Shown piece after piece: positions 11,675 to 22,878 of a stretch of DNA of 64,000 bases; within the stretch, counting starts at the first letter, position 1, and each line of letters begins with the position of its first letter. The position numbers were made by a program, and so were the translations under genes. The notes under the pieces are model-generated. The model searched no databases. It saw only the letters and a list, made by a program, of their open reading frames with translations, and had not been told where the DNA came from. Origin of the DNA: Celoporthe dispersa (lineage: Eukaryota > Ascomycota > Sordariomycetes > Diaporthales > Cryphonectriaceae); the NCBI GenBank assembly GCA_016584495.1, contig WAID01000004.1:1178001-1242000 (forward strand), in the 5' to 3' direction.

Positions 11675-12419
11675 TGTGACCACGCTTGTGCAATTGGACT
11701 GATCAGGGACCAGGAGGGACGAGGAGGAGCAGAGCCCAGCAGCAGGTCCGGTCAGGAGGAGGTGAATAGGGCACGAGGTGAGGGAGAGAGGAAGAAGACC
11801 AAGGAAGACGGCGGAGATCACCAACACGGTTGCTGCCCCTCATCATTTTGAATCTAGCCTATCCTCATTTTCCGGACTTGGGAGGCTGTCGAGAAAATTG
11901 GCCGCAATACCCCACAGCCGGACATCTTCACTCCACATGACGAGGTGCGGAGTGCAGACGCCATTGACCCCAGCCCCCATACAGAGTGAGGGGCTGCTGT
12001 CCCACTCAGATACATATCAGGCGAAGATCGTGAGGAGGGATTTTTGGGGAAACCAGGCGGTCACCGTCCTTTCGAGCCAGAGGAGGCAGGATGAGCCGTG
12101 TCTCGCCGGAGTCGAGCCGAAATAGCGGTTGGGACAATAGCAGGTCAAGTTCGGACGCCATTTGCCCGATGCCTCTGCCCCGGTTTCCCCCGGATTCCCG
12201 TGGGGGGGGGGAGGGGGTGGACGGCACGCTAGACCGTATTAGTGATATTCCTGTATAAAAGCCATTTCTTGCATAAACCTGTTAGCTGGGTGAGCTTCCC
12301 CCCCCTCCTTTCTCCCTTGCGATGCGTAACGCCAATGTCGCCAGTCGGCTTCCCTTCTAACCTGAAAATGACCGCCAACGCCGTAAATAGCTGTGCAGAG
12401 AAACCTCTCCCGTGGAGAC
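11675..12419. other. Intergenic gap
   Basis: Promoter and leader of the minus-strand beta-glucosidase gene, then the 3' flank of the minus-strand Ku70 gene. No gene or repeat of note. Confidence 0.6.
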
Positions 12420-14485
12420 TCAGCCCTGGCTCTCAACCCACTGCTCGATCCTCTCCAGCAGATCAGCCTTCTTTCCACTGGTGCTCAGGCCTTTCTCGGT
12501 GCATATCGCCTTCAAGTCGACGACAGTCCTCTTGTTGAGAGAGCCGTCCATGAGGGCCTCGTTCAGGTCCTTCAGGCCTGTGCCGCCAGCTGCAGCCGCC
12601 TTCTTTGGGGCGGCCTTTGTCCGCTTTTTTGGTCGATCGTCTGCCTCCTCCTCGGCCTCCCGCTTGATGGCCATCTCTTGCTTCACAATCGCTGCCTCCT
12701 CCTCCAGCTTCTCTTTGAGCTCGGCCTGATAGGCTCCGACCCTCTTGTTGATCTGTCTGTACCGGGGCAGCGTATGGTCCTCCTGTTTCAGCCCAGGTAT
12801 GTCCTCGTCAAGGGCCAGGGCCTGGAGAACCTTGTAGTGATACTGCAAGGCTGGGTTAGGATACTTGCTCGGGTCATACCTGCTCTTCGGCAGCTGCAGG
12901 TTCTGGACGATGGTTCGCATCTGCGTCACCAGCTCGTCCGAGGCACGGATTACGGGTTGCTGCTTGATGGGATCAAGGTCCCGCCTGTCGTCGACAAACG
13001 GCAGCGGGAAGAGCCACAGCCCTGCAGGGAGGTAGTGTGTGCCCGAGTCCTCATCTGACGGCTTACGGGATGGCAGGATTGCGACAAGCTGAGGAACGGC
13101 GTTCTTCCGCGCGATGTGCCACGCGATGGCCATCTTTTGCTGCCGAGAAGCTTCTGCCAGAGCGCAGAAAACACTCGGGTGGAGCCTACAAAGCCTGCCT
13201 CGGTAGGGAAGATGAAGATCGACTTCTTAATAGCCGCCCAGGGAGGGAGCATCGACTGCGGCTTGAACCCGATGATGCGAAGGCACGGAGTCTCAAACTC
13301 CTTGACCTGCTCAAGCTCGCGGGGTGTAAAGTATATGAGGTCGCCCCCGGCACCGAACTTGTAGGCCTTCTTGAGCTCGGTCTTCTCCACGGTCCGCATC
13401 GAGCCCTCCTCGGTCTTGGTCGTCTCGCTCTTGACAAGCTGCGCCGGGGCGTTTTCATCCTCAATGTAGACGTAACAGTTCCTCTGGGCGACTTGTCGGT
13501 GCATTATGAGATAGCCGTTGACCGAGATGACCATGCCTGGGGCGAGCTGAAAGGGCATGCTGGAGAAGTAGGCGCGCTTCGGCGTCTGCTTGGCAGTGAT
13601 GCTCGAGGTGAGGGACTGCAGAATCGAGATGCCGTCACCAGACTTGATGGTCTTGATCTCATCCGCCGCGTCTGGGTCTGCGACCTGGAGTGGATCGAGG
13701 TAGATGATATCCTAAATGTGTCAACTCGGGCCTGTCCAGACAAGGCTGGTAGCAGGCGGTGGGCTTACGCTGTAGAACTTGTCGAGGTCAAACTTGCGGC
13801 CTTCCCGGCTGATGGGGAACAGCTCGATGGTCACGCCCAGGTCGAACAGGTCCTTGGCGCGCACGGCTGCCTGCTCCCGCAGCTTCTTGTCGCCGGAGAA
13901 AGGGTCGTCGTTGTCTGTGACAATGAACAGCCTGCGGGATCCGAAGTTCGGGGCGCCGGTGGTGAAGATCTGGTTTGCGCAGAAGAGCATATCCCTGATC
14001 GGAGGATCACCTCCTACGGGTCTCAGAACGCCCTCTGGGTCGTCGTCGGCCTCTGCCATGTCCTTCAGGGTCCTGACGACCTCTGCAGAGGGGATGTCGA
14101 GGTCTGTGTGGACGTAGCAGTGGGGATACTGTGACGAGGAGCTGGCGTTCCCACGAAACTTGGTCTTCTCTGTACCGTAGAAGATGATTCCCATCATGTC
14201 CTTGGGCTGGGCAATGATTCGCTGCTGCATCATCAGGCTTGCGCTCTTCAGCGCTGCCGTGACTGCGCTGTCCTTGTCCTTGGATTCATCGTCGGATGGG
14301 GGTTCCAACATGGACTTGCTGACCTCGATGGCGAACAGAACCGCGTCTTTCTGGCTCTTGTAATCCTGTAGGATGGTTAGAACGTGCTGTCATTTCGTTA
14401 TATATGTGAAACTTACAGTCTCACCGATCTCGTCGTCACCGTCGTCCTCGTCCCGCCGGTCATCTTCGTCCCGATTGTAGGCCAT
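12420..14485 (-). CDS. ku70: Ku70, DNA end-binding subunit (frame broken once)
   Basis: Large subunit of the Ku heterodimer that binds double-strand breaks for non-homologous end joining (Neurospora mus-51). Exons are 14485-14417, 14365-13769 and 13711-12420; introns are 51 and 57 bp. In order: an acidic N-terminus, the vWA-like alpha/beta domain (KDAVLFAIEVSKSMLE), the Ku core (IYFTPRELEQVKEFE, EAGFVGSTRVFSALWQKLL, MAIAWHIARKNAVPQLVA), a basic linker and a C-terminal SAP domain (VVDLKAICTEKGLSTSGKKA). Between WQKLL and MAIAW the frame slips: four T on the plus strand (13135-13138) where five would keep it open. Allowing for that, the protein is about 652 aa, normal for fungal Ku70. A predictor may instead call a false 50-base intron (GTAGGC to GGCAG) that deletes the conserved GSTRVFSALWQKLL. 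Head-to-head with ferrochelatase. Confidence 0.93.
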
Positions 14486-15107
14486 CTTGGCTCGACTGCT
14501 CCTAACAAGATGCAGCTGGGTTATTTGGTCGACTTTCACAGGTGAGGAGGAGAGAAGGCTCGGTCAAACATCCAAATGTGCAGTCCTACAGGTGTACACC
14601 AAATCAATTCAGGCACCGGCCGCGTCTAAGCTGTGAGGTTGACGCGCTTCTAGGCAGACACCTCTAGCTTGGGGCGTGCGCTGTGTAGCGGAGTGCTCCC
14701 TCCCCACCTACCATGTTAGGTGTGCTACTGCCCACAGCGAGTGTACCTAGCAAGCTACAGCACAGAGGCAGCTAGGGTGCCTGTAGACAGTAGGTATAGT
14801 GTGGTGGGGTGGGCCACTGCCGCCTGCACCCAAGGTCCTGTTGACTCCACTGTGGGGTCGACTTGATGACAACCCGTCATCAACTGCTGGCTCGCCGCAG
14901 TTGCGGGATCTGCAGGTTCTCCGGCCGACTTGGGGATCGTCCCAAGATCGAGAGTTTCTCCCCCTTCGAAATACATGTACACATAATTACACCGAACATC
15001 TCCACACCTAACATCTTTGTGTTTTCTTCACCGCATCAATTCGGAAGTGACAGATCCTCAGCAGAATTCTAGCTGGACGAACGGCCAGGAGAATACCTGT
15101 CGTCGCC
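14486..15107. promoter_or_regulatory. Shared promoter region, Ku70 / ferrochelatase
   Basis: 622 bp between two divergent start codons, so both promoters must lie here. I see no obvious TATA or named operator. Assignment is by position only. Confidence 0.5.
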
Positions 15108-16500
15108 ATGGCTCTGCGGCAGTCTGCGACGAAGCTCTCGAAGAGCCTCTCGCGACCGGCCTCCTCGGCAGCGTCACTCCTCCTACCCAAGAGCGCCGCA
15201 CAAGCAGCAAGATGCATGGCCACATTACACACGCCTCCGGTGATGCAGAACTCTGCGGGATCCAAGGGGCCAACAGCAATGGTCTTCCTGAACATGGGCG
15301 GTCCCTCCACCACAGATGAGGTTGGGGACTTCCTCAGCCGGCTTTTCGTATGCGCCCGGATGCTATTATTCTCCTGCTGTAGCAGTTCTAACGAGTCACC
15401 AATGACAGGCCGATGGCGATCTGATTCCCCTCGGGAGACTACAGAACTATCTCGGACCTTTGATCTCGAAGCGCCGTACGCCCAAGATCCAAAAACAATA
15501 CGCCGATATTGGAGGCGGCTCTCCCATCCGGAAGTGGTCTGAATACCAGAACGCCGAGATGTGCAAGATCCTCGACGAGATACACCCCGAGACAGCACCG
15601 CATAAGCCCTACGTCGCCTTCCGCTACGCAGATCCCCTGACCGAGGAGATGTACAACAAGTTGTTTGAGGATGGCTTTGGCAAGGGGAAGGGCGGGCGGG
15701 CGGTAGCCTTCACGCAGTACCCACAGTACTCATGCTCGACGACCGGCAGCTCGCTGAACGAGCTCTGGAAGTGGCGGCAGAGGCTGGAGAAGGCAGACGA
15801 CAAGGGCGCGATACAGTGGAGTGTCATCGACAGGTGGCCGGTACACCCGGGGCTGGTGGAGGCCTTTGCGAAGAATATCGAGGACAAGCTGTTGGAGTAC
15901 CCACCGGAGAGACGGGACAAGGTTGTGCTGCTGTACTCTGCGCACAGCCTGCCCATGTCGGTCGTGAACAGAGGTATGCAGCCCTGCCCTACCAAGAGCG
16001 CGCATGTGCGATATGCTGATAGCCCGTTTGTTCTTTTCTTTCCAGGTGACCCGTATCCCGCCGAGGTGGCAGCAACCGTGTACGCCGTCCAGCAGCGTCT
16101 AGGGTTCTCCAACCAGTACCGGCTGTGCTGGCAGTCACAGGTTGGGCCACAGCCGTGGCTGGGACCCCAGACGGCCAGCTCGGTGGAGGAGTTTGTGCAC
16201 AGGGGCCAGAAGGACCTCATCCTGATCCCGATCGCGTTCACGTCTGACCACATCGAGACGCTGTATGAGCTAGACAAGGAGGTCATCGGGGACTCGGGCT
16301 CCCCGGAGACGGTCAAGCGGGCCGAGAGTCTGAACGGCAGCCCCATCTTCATCAGGGCGCTGGCGGACATCGCGAAGACGCACCTGGACAGCGGGATCAC
16401 CAGCTCGAAGCAGATGGGGCTGAGGTGCCCGGGCTGCAAGAGCGAGAGGTGTCTCGAGTCGAAGAAGTTCTTTGCGGGGGAGGGATGCGTCCCAACATGA
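15108..16500 (+). CDS. hem15: Ferrochelatase, mitochondrial
   Basis: Inserts Fe2+ into protoporphyrin IX, the last step of haem synthesis, at the matrix side of the inner mitochondrial membrane. Exons are 15108-15347, 15409-15973 and 16046-16500 (419 aa); introns are 61 and 72 bp. The first about 50 residues are rich in Ser, Ala, Arg and Lys with no acids early on, as in a mitochondrial presequence. Catalytic-domain landmarks in order: AMVFLNMGGPS, TQYPQYSCSTTGSSLNEL, the signature LLYSAHSLPMSVVNRGDPYP (catalytic His in SAHSLP), LCWQSQVGPQPWLGP and IAFTSDHIETLYELD. The C-terminal LRCPGCKSERCLESKKFF supplies three cysteines as in animal and fission-yeast enzymes that carry a 2Fe-2S cluster. 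Complete, normal length, no anomaly. Confidence 0.97.
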
Positions 16501-18592
16501 CATCGGCTCCATCCGCCTGTATTATATAATCATTATCTATCTTGTGTATCAACCCATATGTGTCATTGGACACACAGAAGGGTGGTGGGAAACGGACTGT
16601 CTTGATGGGTTTTTCTTGGACGGGATTGGCAAAAAACACGCGAGGTAACAAAATCGGGGATTGGAGTCTGTCTGTCTGCAATTACGATCATAGACAAGCG
16701 CTGTAAATTTCACCTCTCGAACACTGCCAGGTCTGAGTCTGAGTCTGAGGAAAATCCGCGAGGCGGCTTATGGATCCTGCCAGTGCTGAGAATGAGAAAC
16801 ATCCAGGTACGCGACCAATATGACAGGCTGGACCGGGAGTGCCTCAGCTGCTCAGCTCCCGGCCAGTATCTCCAGAGACACCTAGTCAACCTTATGCTGA
16901 AGGGGCGAGGGACTGCTGTGGTATCATTGGATGGACTTATCGGCCCAAAACTATACGAAATCCGAGGAAGAAAAGGTCCGGGTACGGCCAAAAGCTTACC
17001 ACCATGTACATAATCATCACCAGGGCTTCTATAGGCTGTTGGGGTAAACGCAGCGCAGGAATGAATCATGGCCCAGTGAGTGCGCGTGGGGGGTTTCCCT
17101 CTTCATCTCCTCTCCTCCTCTCTATTCCCAGTAGCGCATCCAGGTGGCCGGGACGAACGGGGGGTTGGTTCGTTCTCGTTCATCGCCGGCATAACGGCTA
17201 TGCGCTGGCCTTTCTTTTCTTCTTTTTTCTTCTTTTCTTTCGCGAGATTGCGTGGGACTGAACTGGACTAACTGGACTTGCGTGGCTGCATGGTAAGGCT
17301 TGCATGCGCCCTCCCTGTATTTTGTCCCCGCGGCGGCTGAAATCGAGGGCCGAAGTCCGTACCACGTATTTCTGTGCTATGATGTTACGGCAAGTTTAGT
17401 GCAAGGTTATCTTTTTGCTTTGAAATGCAGACAAAGCGTACTTTGGACAGTGCGTCATCACTTATTGCATCCCTTTTCTGTGACCAGAACAAGACACTGC
17501 TTACCTGTGTACATTCTTTCTCTGTGCGTGTGAGATTACTGTGTCTCGGCCCCAAAGGTGGGAATGACGAAGAAGTCTCGAGGAATCAGTAGACAGACCA
17601 GGCTCCTCTCTCTCTCTCTTTTTCTCACACACACACACACACTGACTGAAGTCTCAGCCATTGGGGCTTGAAAATGTCTTGGGATCGTCACTAGTATTCT
17701 TTCCCATTGTAAACTTTCCTGTGGGCAGAGGCCGGGGGAAGGAGGAGGATGTGAAACGTAGACTGGGAGGGGAGGGGGGTGGCAGTTTCCTCGGATTTCG
17801 AACCTTGATGGATTTTTGGGTGTGCTTGGGTGTGGATGGAAAGAGCTGGCGGTGCGTGGTGTATCTCCTTCCCCCCGGAATGTCCACACGCTGCTGCCAA
17901 CAATCCTGGCTTGCCCCACGGGCTTATCTGCAGTGACAGGAACGTCCGGCTGTCTTGATCTGATTCGGTTCCCTGTCCCTCCCTCCCTCCATTGGGCTTA
18001 GAAATAAAGTCTTCAGGGGGGAGAAAAGAGAGAGAGAAGGGTCCGGTTTATCCAGCTCATCCATTGGCATGTATGTGTGTGTATACGTGTATGTTTATGT
18101 GTTTAACTTCAGCTGCCCACGAACTCTCTATCTCTTCCTGTTCCCCTCCTCCTCCTCCTTCTTCCTCCTCCCTAGCCTTCTCTCTCTCAAGATTCCTATC
18201 CTTTGTCTTTGAAGTTATTAGTCCGCCCTTCTCTTCTCTCCTGCAAAAGGGAAGCTGGTAAAAGAGAAAGATGCTCGCGACCCTCAGCCCTCGCCGATGA
18301 AACCCCGGGTCTCCACCACGTCATCGTAGCTCTCTCTGCATCTTCACTCAGTTGCGGATAGCCGGACTTAGCAGGTCCTCTTTTTTTCCTCTTCTTTTTC
18401 CTCTTGGCTTTTTTTTTTCCGAACAGAGAGGAACAAGGACAACAACCACGCGACGAGGATTGCTCGGGCGCAGATCTCAGGCAAAGCTTGGGCTGGGTAC
18501 TTTCCGGAGGACCCCATCACTTTCTCTGGAGAGGGAAGACCCCGACCGGCTGAGCGCCATCATCTTCCGGCCCGTGCTGTTTCTGGGCCACA
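16501..18592. other. Long intergenic gap, pyrimidine-rich toward its end
   Basis: 2.1 kb with no supportable gene. A short (CA)n lies at about 17628-17642. 18130-18250 and 18375-18420 are strongly C/T-rich on the plus strand, typical of promoter/5' leaders of well-expressed filamentous-fungal genes, here that of the MFS transporter starting at 18593. Confidence 0.55.
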
Positions 18593-20742
18593 ATGTCAGG
18601 GCCAGACGACCACGACAGCAGGGCCGACGTGCCCAAGAGCGCCTGGGATGACTTGCACTCGCTTTCCACCACGCAAGAGGGCGAGACAGAGATCACAGGC
18701 ATGCCTGACGAGACCACTGGCCTGCTGGGTGCGGGCACCCGGAACCACCAGTACGACCCCGCGGCAGCAGGCTCAGAGGGCCCAGACGCCGGTGCGCCCA
18801 CCTCGAGCAAAGACTCGTGGGATGGGTACAAGGAGTACGAGCACCTGCCGTGGTACAGGAGACCTACAGTACGTCCTATTATCCTGTGCTGTACCGCCCG
18901 GGGGGCAGGCCGGGCTCTGCTGCTGACACGGTGAAACTCTTCGCGCAAGGTCTACTGGCTGATACCGCCGTATGCGCTCTTCACCCTGGCGTTTGGCGGC
19001 TCCATCGTGCCCAAGCTCAACCTGATCATCGATCTGGTCTGCCAGCGCTACTTTGCCGAGAAGACCATGCACGACGGCCACTTCATGGTGGCGCCCGTGG
19101 TGCTGGGCGGCGAGAACCCGCAGTGCAAGATCCCCGAGGTCCAGCAGCACGTCGCCGAGTTCACCCTGGTGCTCAACGTCATCGTCGGCATCCTCAGCGC
19201 CTACACGGCGCCCAAGATCGGCTCCCTCTCCGACCGCTACGGCCGCAAGAAGCTGCTGGCCCTGGCCTCCTTCGGCGGCGTGCTGGCCGAGATCGTTACC
19301 ATCTGCGCCGCCAGGTTCCCCGACGTCGTCCACTACAGGTGGCTTATCCTTGGTAACGTCTTCGACGGCCTGGCCGGCTCCTTCACCGCCGGCTCCGTGC
19401 TCAGCCACTCGTACACCAGCGACTGCACGCCGCCCTCCAAGCGCGGCGTCGCCATCGGCTACCTGCACTCGTGCCTGTTCAGCGGCCTGGCCTTTGGGCC
19501 CCTGATCGCCGGCTACTTTGCCAAGTGGACCGGCTCCCTCCTGTCCGTCTTCTACGTCACCCTGGGCTGCCACGTCTTCTTCATCCTCTGTGTCGGCCTC
19601 GTCGTCCCCGAGTCCGTCTCCCGCCGCCGCCAGCTGCTTGCCCGCGAGAAGCACGCCGCCGACGTGGAGAAGCGCGACAGGCGTACCCGCGAGTGGGCCT
19701 CGGCCTACCTTGCCGCCGCCGCCGCCGCCGCCAACAATGACAACAACGATGACGGCGGCGACAACAACAACAACAACGGCAGCGCTGCCTCCGCCGGCAG
19801 CCGCTGGTTCTGGTCCATGTTCGCGACCCCAAAGTACGCCAACCTCATCGCCTCCCTCCGGTCTGCCAACCCCTTCGAGCCGCTCAAGGTGCTGGCGCCC
19901 AGGGGCCCGCAGAACGCCCGCGTGCGCCGGAACCTGGTGCTCCTGGCCCTCACGGACATGGTGGTCCTCGGCGCGGCCATGAGCTCGGGCCAGGTGACGC
20001 TGCTGTACAGCGAGTACATCTTCGGCTGGGGCAACTTCGAGACCTCGCGCTTCATCTCCCTCGTCTCCATGGTACGCGTCCTCGTCCTCCTCGCCATCTT
20101 CCCCATCGTCAACTACCTCTTCCGCACCCGCCCCGCCGCCCGCCGCCGACGCGTCTCGGGCCCCATCGTCGAGCGCAATGCCGGCGCCGACGACCTCGAC
20201 GTGTGGATCCTCCGTTTTGCCATCTTGTCGGACGTCGTCGGCCTGGCCGGGTACATCTTTGCCCGCACAGAGGCCCTCTTCGTGCTGAGCGGTGTCGTCA
20301 CTGCCTTCGGTGGCCTCGGCTCCGCCACCATCCAGAGCATGGTCTCCAAGCACATGCCCGCCGAGCGCACGGGCTCCCTGCTGGGTGCCGTCGGTCTGCT
20401 GCACGCCCTCTCCAGGATCATCGCCCCCGTCGTCTTCAACGGCCTGTACGCCGCGACGGTCAAGACGTTCCCGCAGGCCGTGTTTGTCGCACTGACCAGC
20501 CTGTTTCTCGTGATACTTGTCCTGTCAACCATGGTGCGGCCACATGGTGAGTTGCTCCACACACACCCCCCCCCCGGCCCACCTCCCACCTTTTTCGACC
20601 AGACCGCCGCTGACCCAGCTACTGTACAGTCTTCATGAAGGAGTTCGACGGGCCCGGGGACGAGGAAGAGGAGGAGCCCCTGCGTCCCAACGCTTACCGC
20701 GCAGACACGCTGTCGGACGACGAGGTCGTGCCCCAAATCTGA
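18593..20742 (+). CDS. MFS transporter, tetracycline-resistance/HIAT1-like
   Basis: Major facilitator superfamily membrane transporter; substrate unknown. Exons are 18593-18868, 18950-20546 and 20630-20742 (661 aa); introns are 81 and 83 bp. A soluble acidic N-terminus (about 92 residues, WDGYKEYEHLPWYRRPT) precedes TM1 (YWLIPPYALFTLAFGGSIVP). The MFS motif A region is clear as IGSLSDRYGRKKLLALASFG between TM2 and TM3, and TM segments continue through VFDGLAGSFTAGSVLS, GLAFGPLIAGYFA and FFILCVGLVVPE. The central cytoplasmic loop holds an Ala run followed by an Asn/Asp-rich stretch (codons around 19715-19790), probably disordered. Six further TMs follow, then an acidic C-tail (GDEEEEEPLRPNAY). 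The coding sequence is very GC-rich at third positions, so a 543-codon antisense frame stays open by chance. An efflux or vacuolar role is plausible but not shown. Confidence 0.9.
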
Positions 20743-21545
20743 CAGTGGGTAATGTTGTCAACGATTTGTGGTATACGATCGAGCCCTTGTTATATTTTTG
20801 GTTTTACTTTTTGCATATACATCACCACCATACCACTACTAGATGCCTGCATATGATTGTTTCTTTTTTTTCTTTCTTTTCTCTTCTCTCTATTCTTCTA
20901 TTTTAAGGATACTTACAAGTATGACGAGTGTGGGTTTCTTCTCCAGGATAGAGATAGACGGTGGCCACGAATGTCGGTCGAACAGCCAGAGACTTGAGTG
21001 TTGTATGAGTAGAGATGACTGCAAGATGTAAGCTATATAGCAATACCCGGATCTTGAGAAGTGACATGTAGTATCTTTCTCAAGTATGTATGTCTGTAGG
21101 TAGGTAGACGGAGTCACAATAGATACTTGGTCTCTGCAGCACTCGGGATTCTATTAGCATGCATGTACCTCGAGAATGAGTCTCATAGACACACACAATC
21201 CATTGTGCCCTAATCTGCTGTTCCTTTCCAAGATGATGCAGGGGAATAAAACGAAATAAGAGAGAAGAAAGAAAAGGAAAGAGTAAAAGAAGAAGAAGAA
21301 AAAAAGGAAGAAAAAAGTGAGAGAAACAAATCAGAATCGGTAGCACAATCTCAAAAACAATCAACTCTCGGCTAATCTTCCATCACCTGTGTACTACTTA
21401 CTCTCACTCCAAATACTTTAAATATTTAGCGGGCGCTGTAAACTGTAGCGCTCCCTTGTTCCAGCGACCCACAGCACACCACCACCCACCAGTCTCACCC
21501 ATCCACCTCAGCTACAACTCCAGCCAGCCCACGAGCAGCCCCAGC
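20743..21545. other. Intergenic gap
   Basis: 3' flank of the transporter gene and promoter/leader of the HIT gene. Contains an A/G-rich tract at 21255-21330. No gene seen. Confidence 0.6.
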
Positions 21546-22517
21546 ATGAAAAGCCTGGCATCCCAACTGATCACAAGGCACCACCAACACCACCACCCTA
21601 TGAGAATAATACCAAGGCCACTGACAGCCACCAGAGAGGTCCCCAGGGCCGCCGGGAGGATGAGCACAGAACACGATGGACACCGCCAGCAGAACGAGGA
21701 GAAGATCATGTTTGGGCCCTTTGAGGTGACTTCTCAGGTGAGCGGGGAGCAGCCCTCAGCCATGGCCACATTACTACACACTACAGTCTCCTCGATTAGG
21801 CCCTTCTCCCCCAGGTGAAGGCACAGGAGAAACTCCATAGGAGAGAAAGAGAGGGAAAGAAAAAAAATAAGAAGAGAGAGAAAGAAAGAAAGAAGGAAAA
21901 AAGCTGACGGCCCAACCAAGGTATTCCTCACAACGCCTCACTCCTTCGCCCTCGTCAACCTAAAACCCCTCCAGAAAGGCCACGTCCTGGTCTGCCCCAG
22001 ACTCCCCCACAGGCGCCTGGCGGACCTGTCCACAGGCGAGGTGACAGACCTCTTCACCACCGTCCAGCGCGTGCAGGGGATGCTGGCGCGGCACTGCTTC
22101 TCGGCCCCAGCCCCTCGGCCCGGGCCTGGAGGGGCAGCAGGGGGCGGTAGGGAGGGCGAGGGCCCTCGTGGCGGCGGCGGCGGCTCCTTCAACGTCGCGC
22201 TCCAGGACGGTCCCGAGGCGGGCCAGACTGTCCCTCATGTCCATGTGCACATCATCCCTCGCCCCGCCGGCGCCGGCGGGGGCGATGAGCTGTACGACCG
22301 CATGGCAGGGGAGGAGGGTAATGTCGGAGGAGCGCTGTGGGACCGGGAGACGGCGGGGGAGGGTGGGCTTGGCAGACGGCCGGAGCCGGGTGGGCGGTTC
22401 GACAGGATTGAGGACAGCGCGAGGGTGGCGAGGTCGCTGGGGGAGATGGAGGCTGAGGCTGCGGTCTTCAGGCGGGTGTTGAGGGAGCTGGAGGGCGGAG
22501 AGGAGAGGGAGACGTGA
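21546..22517 (+). CDS. hnt2: HIT-family dinucleoside polyphosphate hydrolase, FHIT type
   Basis: Likely bis(5'-adenosyl)-triphosphatase (FHIT / budding-yeast HNT2 / fission-yeast aph1 type). Exons are 21546-21737 and 21921-22517 (262 aa); the 183-bp intron contains a long purine tract. In-frame ATGs at 21600 and 21660 are alternative starts; the first 35 residues are basic and could be a mitochondrial presequence. FHIT hallmarks: FGPFEVTSQVFLTTPHSFAL, LVNLKPLQKGHVLVCPR, NVALQDGPEAGQTVPHVHVH. The histidine triad is H170, H172, H174, with the central His as nucleophile. Odd: a Gly/Pro-rich insert of about 30 residues interrupts the fold between RHCFSAPA and SFNVALQDG, longer than in human FHIT. 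Upstream exon placement is less certain than the HIT domain. Confidence 0.9.
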
Positions 22518-22878
22518 GGTTAGAAAGAGAGAGGGGGGGGAGGGAGACTTTGGTTGGCCTGTGGCGGGGCGGTGATGGGTTTACGGCCATGTATGTATGG
22601 GCGTGGAACTGCGGTGCAGTCCTGTCCCGCATATGAGATGGACGAGGAGTGCGTTTTATCTATACAGCCCCACGTTGTACGGTATTGGTCGCATCGATTG
22701 TATGCTCGCACATGCTACAAATACTAATAGTATCTGCACATCAGACACACACACGACACACCAACGCCGAGCGCTGCCGTTGTAAACACTATTAATCAGT
22801 CCCAGGAGTGAACATAATCTTGTCCCGCAACACGACCCATCAAACATCACTCCAGCCCGCCTCCCACGTCCAGATCCG
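22518..22878. other. Short convergent gap
   Basis: 361 bp between the 3' ends of the HIT gene (plus) and the NIT-4 gene (minus). Holds both 3' untranslated regions; nothing else seen. Confidence 0.6.

Noticed and set aside
12393..14134. Long plus-strand frames opposite Ku70
   Set aside because: Shadow frames; the minus strand carries unmistakable Ku core and SAP sequence.
18773..20404. 543-codon open frame on the minus strand
   Set aside because: Exact antisense of the MFS transporter exon. It is Gly/Ala/Asp/Val-rich because of third-position GC bias, with no domain.
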